A stretch of 56,713 bases of DNA from Saccoglossus kowalevskii (Eukaryota > Hemichordata > Enteropneusta > Harrimaniidae): assembly GCF_000003605.2 (NCBI RefSeq), contig NW_003124897.1, positions 354,574 through 411,286 of the forward strand, read 5' to 3'. Position numbers and translations under genes: made by a program. The number at the start of each line of letters is the position of its first letter. Within the stretch, counting starts at the first letter, position 1. The notes below the pieces were generated by a model, which saw nothing but the letters and a program-made list of their open reading frames with translations, ran no database searches and was not told the origin of the DNA. This document shows, one piece after another, positions 1-12,791 of this stretch.

Positions 1-2793
1 CAGTTACAACTTAAGAAGTTTTTCCCTGCCTACATCACCATTAAAATAAGTAAGGGGAACTCTTTAACGCTTTGAGCACCAAAGTAAACTTTTGTCGTCT
101 TTCAAAAAAATAAAAATGTATAATACATTAAAATGTAATTTGTTTGATATGTTTTATACAAGAGGCAAATTTTCGCAGGTCGTAAATCGTAAAATTTTGT
201 AGTAGGTAAAATTTCCCTGGAGTCCTACAACTTGAAGTGTCAGTGACTTCTGCAAAATGTTTTCTTCACAAACGAAATTCCTGAAAACATTTATTAAGTT
301 CAATAGAAATTATTCAAAAGTAAAAACATGTAAAATTTTGTATCAAAATCATGGCGTTAAAAAAATATTAAGTTTAAATGCATACGTTACTATCATATCC
401 TAATTTGGGCATAGTTTCAAGAACAGGGAAGTGAAATTAAGATAACTATAGTTCCTTTTTTTAAACGAGTGTCTCACAAATAATGAAAAAAATAAATAAT
501 GAAAACAAATTAAATATATGTTACAATAACTGTTTTTGTGACGCATTTTTTTGTTGGACAGCTGGTGGTATCCAGTGTATGCTTTATTTTCATTGTTCCT
601 GACCAGGTTTTTATTATCACTGGCAGCTATCCCCGTTAGACTTGATGTTACAGGACAATAATTTTCAGTAACTTAGGGGCTCTGCTAGAACTGATGGCAG
701 GTCAATGTCTCAGTAACATAGGGGGCCCATTTATTCTGAAATTGTAATGTACATGTGTAAATCAAGTCTTGCAGGATCCGCAACCAATCAAGACATACGT
801 TATAGACTGCTTTATGAGACGACATAGTTTATTTCAGTAAGGCGTGCTTTAATTGGTTGCCAGATTCTGTCAAAAGATTTGTACACAGCAGCGGCTATGA
901 ACAGCGACTGTAGATTAAATGCAACCAGAGCATCTACCTCTATCACATACTAATCATTGATTGCATATAGTGTACCACGTCAGGGACATAGTAATCTCAT
1001 CTATTATCTTCTTAGATTCCAATGCAAAACATCATCAAATACAGAGGTGGGTTCTTGGTGCAATATTGGGTGCTTTTCAGCGAAAGCTAAGCTCCTGCAA
1101 ACTATCGTTCAAATGCCCATGAGGGCAAGGCGATGAATGCGCGACCCAGATCCAATCAATGGCCAACACAAAAACGAATAAATGAACAACATGGCTGAAA
1201 TAATACATGGATAACATAAATGCGATTGTTTGTGATGCAAATGCTCAAAAAATGACAAGTTGTATCAAAGTTGTCCTGCATACTGTTAATATTGAATGAA
1301 TGCTTGCCTCGCTATGAAATGAAATACGGGTACTGTGAACCATGCGAGAGAAAATTTTCGAGATTTATTGAGTGAAAATCATGCAATTTCTCTTTCGTTC
1401 TATGTCACAAAATGTCAACAACTTTCATAAGATTTTGTCTTCAACAAGGGTATTTAATCAAAAAGCGGGAAATCCATAGCAGGAAAAATTAATAAACAGT
1501 TTGAAATATTCTTATTTACTCTAATAATGATCAAATAATTTTACTGCAATAAAATGAAAAAAATGCTGAAGCCAACAATTGATTAGATTGAGATTAAAGT
1601 GAAACAACACTAAAAGATTTCTAATCACATACAACACACAACTTAGATTGCAAGGTAATCATAACAAGATAATGGTACATGTAGTAAAAACATGATTTAA
1701 TGATTTAATGATTTCCAACTTTCAACAACAGCACACAAGATAGATCTTGAGGTAATCAAACCATGATGGAGAGAGAAACATGAGATACTTAACAAGTTTT
1801 AACAATATCCGTATGGAAGATGAGTGGGAAACGTGATAAAAATATGATTAATAAAAGACAATTGACAAGTAATATGATGATAATTAATTTTAGGAAGATA
1901 ATCTTGGGAAACAGCGGCTCTCTACATGCATGAAGCTATTCAAAATCTGGAGATTTCAAAATTTATAACCCCCAAAAAAAATTCAAAATGAGGGAAATCT
2001 AGACTCCTTTCATCATATCAGAGTCATTGAGAAGCTACTTATAAGACTGTTTCTGATTGGCTACCCAACCATAACACTTAACAGTTAGACCAATTAGAAA
2101 GCAGCTTGTTTACAATACCAATTGGACAAAGTAATGATGTATAAAAAATGATTTAATTGGTTAATACTGAACCAACAAATAATGAGAATAAGTACATTGT
2201 ATTTCATAAAATGCAAAAGTTTCAGCAACTCAACCACTCTTCCATAACCAAAATAACCAGAAAGATATCAAAAAATGTAACACAAACACTGTAAGAGAGG
2301 CAGTGATGCAAATACAAGGTAAACCCAAAAAAACTCTACGTAAAACTCTACGGTAAATATAAGAATTTTTACATTATATTACGACTGTCAAAAATGGTTA
2401 TTAAATGACACATTACAAGTAACATTGCAAATTCTAGACCTCTGTTGATATTTTAAAAATTAATTTGATGACCTAATTAAACAGACAGATAAAGCAATAC
2501 ATCTGCGAGCACTACGCTTATTAATAATTAATAGCATTAAGATACTCATTTCTAAAGCAAGGACAGTAATGAAACGCATAATGTCATCAGAATTTCAAAG
2601 TAGAAAATGAAAGAAACCAAGCTCCGCTGAGAGAGAAAATGATTTCTATGATGAAGACAAAGACCAGCTTTGACAATAGCAGTGGCAAATCAGCTCAGAT
2701 TTATATTTCTTTTTTTATTATTTATGAACAGATTGCCGATATCTTTGTCGTTACGCCTCATAACAGTGCATATGTGGCACAATAGCTTTTGCA
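1..2793. other. AT-rich DNA, probably CaMKII intron 3
   Basis: No exon, RNA gene or clear mobile element was recognised on either strand. Stops are dense in all frames. A slightly more GC-rich patch at about 1020-1180 was checked for CaMKII kinase exons and did not match. I place it in the CaMKII intron only because exon 3 lies at 21335 and nothing else interrupts. Confidence 0.4.
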
Positions 2794-3149
2794 AGTGAAA
2801 TATTTTACATATATTTCCCATGATGCAATGTATGTGAAATACATCTCCTATGTGGAATATACGCACATTTCCCCTGATGCAATGCATGTGAAATATCACA
2901 TCCCCAATTTAGAAGATTTCACACATTTCCCATGATGCAGTGCATGTGAAATATCATATGTAGAATATTTCACACATTTTCCCTGATGCAGTGCATGTGA
3001 AATATATCCCCTATGTGAAATATTTCACACATTTCCCATGATGCAGTGCATGTGAAATATCATATCCCCTATGTAGAAAATATCACATATTTCCCATGAT
3101 GCAAAGCATGTAAATATATTCCATATATGAAATATTTTCACATATCATA
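2794..3149. repeat. About 55-bp minisatellite, six degenerate copies
   Basis: The word CCCATGATGCA or a one-base variant recurs near 2818, 2872, 2929, 2980, 3036 and 3093, a spacing of about 51-58 bases. Each unit also contains GTGAAATAT and its inverse ATATTTCAC, so each copy could fold into a short hairpin. The short minus-strand reading frame across the left part is a by-product of the repeat. Confidence 0.8.
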
Positions 3150-4110
3150 CTATTAAGTTGAAAGGATCCTTAAGGAAATTATTAATAATACTCCTTTGAA
3201 AATTGATGGAATCAAACAACACTGTTTCCATGGTAACAATTTTAAAAGTTTTGGATTTATGAGGTGAAAACATTTTCCAGTAGGATCAATACAGACTTAT
3301 GAAATTTTAATTTTAATATTTGTCTAACCAAGTCCATTGCATAGGATCTCTGCAATGTATCCAAGCCATGATTCATGATTCTAATAAGTGTGATGCTGTA
3401 TGATTGATCTACATAATAAACTATTAATGCAGAAGCCAGAATCTTTACTTTCTCCATCTTCATCACTATATTGAGTGGGTGTGTCCAAATCATTCCAGCT
3501 CAATGCAAGATTCAGTCATCACAAACTGAATCGCCCATAGGCTTCACTACTCCCAAGGTACTGTCAGCCACAAGAAACGTGTCATCTTTCCCAGCTAGTC
3601 GAGGTTAGATCGTGACAACCCAACCTCATCTACTAGTAGTTAAATATTTGCACTGACATAAAAATACTGTTTTGAAGATTGGTTGTATGGAGTCTCTGCC
3701 ATCTTTACGTGTAGATGGATATCCACAACCAATTGATGTTCTTCTATTATTATCTGATTCCTGATCCATTACATATAAGCAGTAAAACACTGATGAGCAA
3801 CTAGTTGCCATTTTAATACTTAGTACGCACACCTTATGTGAAATACACTACTAGGAAGAGGTAGTTGTCACTTTCTTATACCATTTGCAAAATCAAAGTC
3901 AAATAAGCTGCGCACAACTTCAAATCGAAAACAGTATGCATATCAGACAAGGAATAGTTTAATAAATGAGAAAACATTTAATTGCGGAAATGTGAATAAG
4001 ATGACTTGCTTTACTTTCTTCTGTTCTTGATCTTACCTTTATATTGAATTGTCTATTTCTGTGTGTGTGTGTACGTTTCATTTCTTTTTTCTGTGATATA
4101 ATTTGTTTAT
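3150..4110. other. Intron DNA without recognised features
   Basis: Short frames on the minus strand (for example 3257-3493 and 3626-3832) have no splice context, no protein similarity I recognise, and the composition of the surrounding intron. A short GT run lies at about 4060-4072. Confidence 0.35.
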
Positions 4111-4813
4111 AAATAAGCAGCCTATCGGCTGAGATAGCTCCGCTGTTAGCAATGCACATTTCAATTACAGAACTGAAGACATCATTAGAAAATGAACAAT
4201 ATGTATAGTATCAAAGCAATCAGACTTTCAGTTTTTAACAAGAAGTCGAAAATATCACTTTCTACCAAAAATGACAAAAATATTCACCAAAATTAGAGAA
4301 TTGAAGATATCATCGCAAAATGAACAAATCTGAGAGAGGTCCACATGTAGTACATATATATGTAGTATCAAAGCAATTGGACTTGTGGTTTTTAACAAGA
4401 AGTCGAAAATATCACTTTTTACCAAAAATGACAAAAATATTCACCAAAATTAGAGAATTAAAGATATCATTACAAAATGAACAAATCTGAGAGAGGTCCA
4501 CATGTAGTACCTATATATGTAATATCAAAGCAATTGCACTTGCGGTTTTTAACAAGAAGTCGAAAATATCACTTTCTACCAAAAATTCCAAAAATATTCA
4601 CCAAAATTAGAGAATTGAAGATATCAACATGAAATGAACAAATCTGAGAGAGGTCTACCCAAGGTACATATACACCAAGTATCAAAGCATTCAGGCTTGT
4701 AGTTTTCAAGAAGTCGAAAAAGTAAAACACTGACACAGACGCCAGACGCCGACGATGGACAATCACTCATATGATAAGCTCTGCTCGGCAAAGTCGACAG
4801 CAAAGCTAAAAAT
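4111..4813 (-). mobile_element. Interspersed element with AGCTCCGCTG ends, copy 1, internal tandem units
   Basis: The left end reads AGCAGCCTATCGGCTGAGAT followed by AGCTCCGCTG; the right end has GTCGACAGCAAAGCTAAA, roughly the inverse of the outer end of the copy at 32823-33340. Inside are about four tandem units of about 155 bp, each with AACAAGAAGTCGAAAATATC and TCTGAGAGAGGTCCA. No transposase frame is present, so it is probably non-autonomous. A second copy lies inverted in the annexin gene and a decayed third in the UNC5 gene. Confidence 0.7.
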
Positions 4814-7800
4814 GTTTAAATTCTGATTGAGATTGGATGAGACTGGAAATCTATATTGAGGCTAGTATCTATAATCGAAGGGCTTCCATACTACAAACTC
4901 ACGACAGTATAAACCAAACTGAAATCTTGCGATACTGAGTAAGCTATTGTACAAATATGCAATGAATTATGGGAGAAACACATTGTAAATTGTTTGAACA
5001 ATTGTTTCATTCAATGTCACTGAGCAAAACTTGTAGATTAATTTCGCAATTGCAAAAATATTTTGACCATTTTCCAGACTTTCTTTCATTCATAAATTGC
5101 TTAATGACCCAAATTCTATTTTCAGTATCCTAAGTGCATTGACTTATAATAATGAAAACATAGAGAGATGACAAATAGTCTTCATTTGGCCCAGATCCTC
5201 CTTAGATGCTTTGTTTTTTTGACAGTTGGATTTATTGACCATTTAAAAAGATTTGTAGGTTTCAGCTACAAGGTATTTTTCTCACAACATCAAGTTTAAA
5301 GCAGGATGTCATTAAACAAAGTCCTCCAAATGTTTTGATTTGGGACAATGCAAAATTCAGAAAAAATAAATGCAAATTTTTGTATGCCGATGGCGATGCA
5401 CGCTGTGAACTAGCATTGAGTGCGACTACAATTGTAATTGTATCCTGCGTACCAGTAACTCGGTTATCGACAGGTTGTTTTACAATATGGAATAATCTTT
5501 TGATACATAGCCCTTGGCTCACTGTGGGAAATTCACAAAATGACACTTTGTGAGCATTTAGAAAAAATAAAAGTAGATGTACAAATGAAACAATGTTGGA
5601 CAGAAGGCTGCAGTTCAGTAGTAAACATATGCAAGCATGTCAACAACAAAAAGACATCGCAAATATTAACACATTATAAAAGACAGCAAACCAAGACAAC
5701 GGCATTAAAAACATTGACAAATGAACAAAGGTGTTCAAGTCACCGACTTGGTCACATGATCAGATTAAGGACTAAATGTGGGATTTAAAAGTGTAGCACA
5801 AAATTGGATTTTTTTAACCTCATTTCAAATAAAGCTAAAAGCTATTGATTGATAAGAGAAGAGAGCAACAAGCTAATATGCAATTTTTAAAAGCCATTTT
5901 TATGACAACCACTGATCGTAATCACCACACAGTTATTATCAATATTAGTATTAAATGTCGCCATTAAGATGAAACTACATGATGGAGGGTAATTTCTGTT
6001 GCCATGGAAACCAAAGTCAAGGTTTTAACCAGTGAATAACATTCTATGATGCAGATTGAATTAATTTAAGGCTAAGAAAGTGTGAAATTAGCACTGTCCA
6101 TAGCAACCGATAGACACAGACACGTACACACAACAGTGGCTTCTTTCACACCGATCAGTGCACACAGTGTCATAAGCAAAACACAAAGTAGATTTTCATT
6201 AACGCTTTGATTTTAACAAACCCGGGTAATAGAATTCAATCAACAACCAAGTTGGTTGTCATTGTTCAAAGTCCTGTTTTCACAAATTCTGATTAAATAA
6301 TACAGGAAGAAAGGCAGTTGTTCATCAATCCGGTCCAATCCGGTACTGGGATTTATAATTTCCTGCAAGTAAATTTGAAGACTTTCCAATAATGTTGCTA
6401 TATTTTCATTAATAAGCATCAACCAAGATGGCTACCCAGAGCGACAGATCTGATGGGATCACATGACAACACATACAACAGAGAATTGAACTTCAGCTGT
6501 ATAACCTTCTTGCTTATTGACAGCCAATAAGAGAATTTTTTTTGTATCAGGCAAAAGATGTAATTGGAGTGATGAAGAAATAATATGAAAAGAAAATATA
6601 ACCCGTTTTTCATCTGTTGTCATGAGAACACCATCATATTTTGATTTCAATAAAAACGGATTAATTATTACTTTCCAAATTCAAAAAATACCATTTTACA
6701 TTTTTTTTGTTATCATAGTTGACAAAAATGAATAAAGAAGCAGGAAATGACAACAATTGGCAGCTATATTAGCCGATTTGAATTGCATCTGTGTTACTAT
6801 GGCAACTACATCCAGGAAGCTGTTAAATGTTACTGCTAATGACATGTTCTTAAATGATTAGACTAGCGAAAAAGGTATCTCCCTCCTACCTACACCCACA
6901 AGACCCTGGAGCGTGCCTTATGCAAATTATCAGGTCAAAGGTTAGGTTGAGGCGCGTACTGCATTGCTTTAATTTGAAGACCGTCATTGCAAGTAAAAAG
7001 CATTACGATTAGTGAGTGAGAATGACAGCACGGTTTGATTTTTCACTATAACGTACATTGTGTATATCCTGTCTTTTTAATAACGAAACCTTTGTAAGGT
7101 GTCAGTATTTATTTAATGATACATACTGACTAAAGAAAAACACCTAATATGGATGAATTTAATAGTGAAAATGAATAACAGAACAGAAAATATCAAAATT
7201 ACACCCAAATCAATTTGATTTTTTTATCCTTGAGACATTTAAAGGTCATGTGATTTGCTTTCATGCAAAACTACAAAAACCTCACTTACATTGTCATACA
7301 CATTGACTTTATACAACACTTCAAAATTGTTCGTATTGACGTTATGGTATAATATATTCCTATTTTTACGTAATTTGCCATAAATGTTTTGATAATTTTG
7401 AACTAAATTGACATAATTTTCTCCTGGCTACACGTCTCGATCAGAATTTGGGAAAATATGAAAAAAAAAATTATGCATGTTTGTGAATGTGTCAAAAGTT
7501 AATTTTGGTATTGAAAAAGTCAAGTTTCATACATCGTCAAAACAACCCACATGCCCCACAGACTTCTATTTAAAGAGTTTAACTGAAAATTTAAAATATA
7601 TTTATATATATATATATATACTTCATGATTCAAAATAATGTCAATTCATGTCAAATCCAACTAAAATATTCACAGAGGAAAAATGTTTGTGAAAAAATTG
7701 ATTCATACAGTGTGAAAAATTATATATATTTAAAAATGTTATATTTATAGACAAAATGTTATATATAATTTATCATAATTGCAGTGATTATATTGTGATG

Positions 7801-8031
7801 TAATACCCGACTATAATGCCATGGTTACAGACCCTTTGAACTGAACACATGTTTTTAAGGTCAGATAATGACCTAGTTTATCACTTTAATCAACAAGTTT
7901 ATATTATTATACAAAATATTATTATATAAAATATTATTATATTTTATTCAATTGAATATTATTCAATGTAAGCAATAATACTAGGATGGAGAGCAATATT
8001 CCTTTGCCATGGTTACATGCTCATTATAACT
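4814..8031. other. AT-rich intron DNA with one candidate regulatory patch
   Basis: No exon or RNA gene was recognised. Frames near 5335-5790 lack splice sites of a recognisable gene. A short TA dinucleotide run lies at about 7600-7620, and TATTAT-rich DNA at about 7900-7950. A more GC-rich island at about 6870-6960 holds a possible transcription factor cluster, listed separately. Confidence 0.35.
6920..6944 (+). promoter_or_regulatory. Octamer plus DR1-like motif pair
   Basis: ATGCAAAT at 6920-6927 is the POU octamer. Four bases later AGGTCA-A-AGGTTA at 6932-6944 is a direct repeat with one-base spacing, the type bound by HNF4, RXR and COUP-TF class receptors. The pair sits in a GC-richer patch in the presumed long CaMKII intron. 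Such motifs arise by chance in 57 kb, so a role as an enhancer is only a suggestion. Confidence 0.25.
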
Positions 8032-8162
8032 ACCGTAAAATCTGTATTAGAAGCCGCATTACTAACCAGAAGTCGCACCCATTCTTTTTGAACAATTTGG
8101 AACCAAAAATTCATCATTTCTCATATGTGTAGATGCTCTAATAGAAGCCGCATCCCCTATTA
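8032..8162 (-). mobile_element. Short MITE-like element, one end preserved (CTGTATTAG family)
   Basis: It starts ACCGTAAAATCTGTATTAG and continues with AAGCCGCATT. Its reverse complement matches the interior of the element at 38771-38933, including a shared segment with CTTCTATTAGAGCAT followed by CACATATGAGAAATG. The far end is missing or diverged, so this looks like a truncated copy. Confidence 0.65.
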
Positions 8163-10842
8163 TTTACTAAATTAGCACAATTACAAAAGAATAATTTTTT
8201 TAATAAGCAGGTAATTTTTTAATCTTAGATTGCTTCCCAGATACCAAATATTAGAGAGTGACTCATATTGTGGTAAAAGAAAGGGTCCCATTTGAAAGAT
8301 ACACAAAGTATATTTCCAATTCTTCTCCACTTCTGCAATGCAATCCCTGTGATGTAATTGGCTGAATCACTAAAAAATGTAATGTGCAACCAAAATCCAG
8401 TACGTATAATCATTGTACTGAGTTTGAACGAAACCATTCTGGACATCTCAGAAAAACGGTTGTTAAAATGATGTATGATCCTGATACAAAGCCCTGTTGA
8501 TCTGTGACAAATGATTCCGGACACATTTACTGACTGATATTTTAGGATTTTAGACAAAATGACCACCAATCCAACAAATTTTATCAAGTCACAAAAAAAA
8601 TCACATTACCTATGAGCATACAAGTTGTGTGCAAACTTTCAACTGAATCAGGCAATATATTAGTGAGGAATCAGCATTGACATGAATGAAAATAAAATGG
8701 CTACCAGTACAGATAGAACCCAAATTTATCTAAAAAGGAATTCAGAAAATTGGTCTTACCCCTAAAGGTCACACATATTTATAATTGGTTTCCAAGAATA
8801 TTTATTTTTTTGAAATAAGGGTATAATAAACAAAATTTGACAAGATTGCCTTAACACCAAACTCACTTTTTACCAAATACCAACTGCTTGAGAATTCCCA
8901 TAATCTATTTAGAATAAATTAAAACCTGTAGGTGATAGATAATTACATCCATTTTTATCATATTAATACAGACATTATCCTTAATTGTACCAGCCTCACA
9001 GTTTTTAAAGATTTGGTAAAAAAATTGAAAAAATATACCTGAATTTTGGGTGGAAAAATCAAAAGGATAAACATATTCATGTACCTGAAAACATGGTGCC
9101 TAATTATGTAAAACTATAATAAAAATTATAATAAGAAATCCAAGGATGCACTGATTGGCTAAGGTCAAGGTTATGATGGAACACTATATTGAAAACCAAT
9201 TTAAATCAGCAATCGTACCTAGATAATATAAGTGGGCTTTATCACTAAATTCAGTCTCGACAATTTTATTGAAAAACACTGAATTATACAAAAAAAGAAT
9301 TATTAAGCTTGGATTTAAAGCTTTCTTTTTGAGAATAGTATCAATCTTTTTGCACAGAGATCCCTGAGCAGGAATCCTCGGGGGAACAAGCTGTTGTAAT
9401 AGTAACGTCTCAAGCTATCTTTGGGCAAACAAAATGTAATTTTAAGATGATGCCTTCTCTATTGTCAATGAACTTTAACATTTGGTGTCTTGATGTTTAC
9501 CAATTACTGGAACCAATGTGGCTCTAATGAAGGCCGGCATTTTTGTGAGAAGATTTCCACCTCGCTTTGGTAAACCTGAATTCTGTCTGATGAGCGTATT
9601 CCTCTGTATATTCTCTTGGGGAAGAAATTTAAACTGATAGAATTGTCAATTCAGTTCCGAAGATATGGAAGGTTGTATGATATCAGATAATCCACACAAC
9701 CTGCTGAAGAAAGACAAAATGCGATAATCGGATGGTTGCAGACAGCAATAATGACAGGTTTTTTTTTTTTTTATTTTTTTAATCATTTTAAGTTCTGAAA
9801 AAAATCAATCTAATGAAGGCTTCAATTTTTATTTTATTTTTATATTGTTATTTTTGTTAGTTTATAACTTTTTTTGGCTTCACTCGCTATTATGAAGTTT
9901 TTTTGTATTGTATATCGATAATAGAGTTATACAAAAAAAATTAATAATGACGAGCAAAGCAAAAAAGTAATCATAAATAAACGAAATAAAAAATATATAT
10001 ACGGTATTTACATAAAGAAATATTAGCCTATACCTACATCGGATTTTAATCATTTTGAGCAACACCGACTGACCCAACATGAAGTGAGGATTGTAAGTGG
10101 AATAAACAACAACAAACAAAAACTTATTTTGTTAAAAAAAACTTATTTAGACCCTACACATGTTAAAGTTATCGATTACAATTATGGTGATCAGTGTGGC
10201 TGGCCTTATAATCGTGATACAATGTGCATATATGTGAGAGTTACGGGAGATTAATGCCACAATACACAAGGCCAAACCCACACTGTGTTATCATGTTATT
10301 GGTAGAACTAAGAGTCAAAGTGTTACTATAGCAACATGACGCACAATCTAATGTGATGTAATACTGTAAATAAACCATTTAATCTTCGCCGTTTTAAATA
10401 TTCGTGATTTCTGGATTTTATGGCACTCGTGAAGACGACATTTTGTGAAAGTCATCGATACTTTATGTCACAGAACCCGAGAAATTTTCACTTCTACAAC
10501 ATTTCACGATTTTCACTAACTCAATTTGTGAAATTTCGGCTCTTGCAATATTGACGTAGTTTACAACATATCAACTTCTACAGAGATTGCAGAGCAAAAA
10601 AACCAATAAATGTTACGGAATTACTTATGAATGAAGTGGAGTGTCTCACAAATATCAGTTAATTAATGAGATTTTGCCTACATATTACAAGCCATTTTTA
10701 ATATTTTTTGAAAGAAATAAAATCATTTACATAAAAATGTTTTTGTCATTAGCATGACAATTAACATTAGCATATCGATGCATTGCACGGAGGAGTCACA
10801 CACAAGACTTTTTGTGTTTGTAAATAGATTTTGTTTTATTCC
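8163..10842. other. AT-rich intron DNA without recognised genes
   Basis: The minus-strand frame at 8225-8587 (120 codons) is the longest here, but shows no domain I recognise and no splice context. A poly-T run lies at about 9760-9778. Nothing else stands out. Confidence 0.35.
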
Positions 10843-11286
10843 TTAACATTTTCATCACCAGACTTTTTCGCCCACAATTTGTTGGCACTTTTATCTTATA
10901 TCCTACAATATTTCTACAAATGACGCCTCATTTTGAAGCCAACAAAGAAAATTTAAATCAATCTTCAGTTTTTACTCAAAAAATGCGGCTATTTTTGTCT
11001 GAATCTTCTGAACCAATGTGCAGACTATAAAAAGACTGCTGTAGAATACTTTATTTTCGCTTGGAATTTATTTTCGCTGAAGGGATGATTCCGTGAAAAT
11101 AAAATCCAGCGAATATATTTTTTTCCTATATTTCACATTAAACTCATCAAAAATCAGTGAAAATAAATTCCAAACAAAACACCCTCAAAGCCTTTTCAGC
11201 GAAAATTAATTCCAGCGAAAATAAAGTATTCCACAGTATTTTGTGAGTTTGTGATGAAAAGAGGGAACTGGTGGTGAAAAGGTTAA
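10843..11286 (-). mobile_element. TTAA-bounded MITE, interrupted by a second MITE
   Basis: The left end is TTAACATTTTCATCACCAG and the right end CTGGTGGTGAAAAGGTTAA, an inverted pair each ending in TTAA. The interior, read in reverse complement, matches the copy at 52642-52870 and in part the copies at 41789-41994 and 33664-33800. About 198 bases in the middle belong to another family and split this copy; without them it is about 246 bp. It encodes nothing. Confidence 0.75.
11039..11236. mobile_element. 198-bp MITE of the CTGTA..TTTATTTTCGC family, copy 1 (nested)
   Basis: The left terminus CTGTAGAATACTTTATTTTC and the right terminus GAAAATAAAGTATTCCACAG are near-perfect inverted repeats. 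The interior shares TTTTTCCTATAT and AAAAATCAGTGAAAATAAATTCC-like words with copies at 17630-17820 and 18488-18685. No reading frame is present. It sits inside the TTAA element at 10843-11286. Confidence 0.85.
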
Positions 11287-12791
11287 GACCTGAATTTTTT
11301 TTTAAATAATAATGAAAAATACCACCTGATGCTTATTATATATAAAAAGATTAGATTAGTTCTTGAATCTAATAAAATTAACAAGCCTGAGGAAATGATG
11401 ATAATAAGAATAATGACATGTATACATTATTAGCATATTCATGAGGTAGTTAACATGAACATAGACCTTAGAAGTTAATACAATGTCAAATTACTGTAAT
11501 TTTCACAACAATATCATAATTCATCTAAGATAAATTGGACACCAGACAAAGAATATGTTAATTTTGCAAAAATATTGGATTGCAAATAGGAAATATCCTG
11601 CATGTAAATTTTGCAAAATTATAGGTTGCCTAATAAGGAATATGTAAATTTTAATTTTGCGTATTTGTAAAAAAAGGAAATTAATAATTAAATAATTATA
11701 TAATTGTTTGCTTTTTTATAGCACTTTTATCAGTATTTCCCACCAATACAATTTTTTTTTTTTTAATTTTGAGTATCGGTAATTTGAGTATCTTATTGAA
11801 TGGCATTAAAATTGTGTTTACATAGCTTAACTCCAACACTCGTTGAAGTAAAAAAAAATGGCAATATTTCAGTGAATATTTTAAATGGGTCACATTACAG
11901 ACTAAAAAAAAACATTAACTCGTCAAAAATAAGTAATGTTTTTTAAGATTTTGGTAAAACAATATTCCATTGTTTTCATACAAATATTGATCAGAAACCA
12001 AAATCATTGATTACAACTTATCAGCAATATCATATATTGTTAGTTTGTTTCAAAATTATTCAAAAATTTAAAGAATCAAAGAAAACAAATTAACAACACA
12101 TCCCAAGAATTTTGAAAAGAAAAAGATCTTGAAGTGAACAATGTGCTTACAACACAGAGATCATTGTAGCGTAGTAAATGCCTCGATTTCCAGAACGCGG
12201 CATGTGAAGTAGTATCTCATCACGAAAACATCTGTACAGAAATCAAACTGTCATCGAAGGTTAATTATTCATAAAGATTGTCAAAAAAATTGTAAGCTAG
12301 AAGGATTTTGTCACGCAATGACAAAAAGATCCGGTTCATGCTATATTCTCTTTATATCAAAATGAGAAAAGGATGGTATTTTAAAAACACTAACAACTAG
12401 AATACCGCATTCAACCAACACACAATAGTTAATTAGTTTACACACAAAACCAGTTTCCTGTGAGAAAACATTTGTTCAACTAGTAATCTATATGAATAAT
12501 TAAGAAACAAGGTCATTAGATGCATTCAAATGTGGTGGAAACCATTTGGTTATTAATTTTTTGCTACATTTTAATCAATTTAGAAACAAAGGTGAAATTA
12601 TAATTGCTTAGTAGAAATTGACAAAAACACAGATAATTACGATGAAATGCATTCTCATTTACTTACGCTTTAATTAACAAATTGTCGTACATCGTACATA
12701 ACTCTACTCGCATATAATATTACTACCCGGCAAAGAGTATTCCATACATTAGATTGAAAAATACCTGCAATGAATTTTTGCTAACATGCGA
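11287..12791. other. AT-rich intron DNA without recognised features
   Basis: Very AT-rich, with homopolymer A and T runs. No exon, RNA or element was recognised on either strand. Confidence 0.35.

Noticed and set aside
1020..1180. Possible CaMKII exon in a GC-richer patch
   Set aside because: Reverse-complement reading shows none of the conserved kinase motifs (HRDLKPEN, DFG, APE-type) and no matching exon length.
8225..8587. 120-codon minus-strand frame in the CaMKII intron
   Set aside because: No recognisable domain, no splice signals joining CaMKII, and composition like the surrounding intron.
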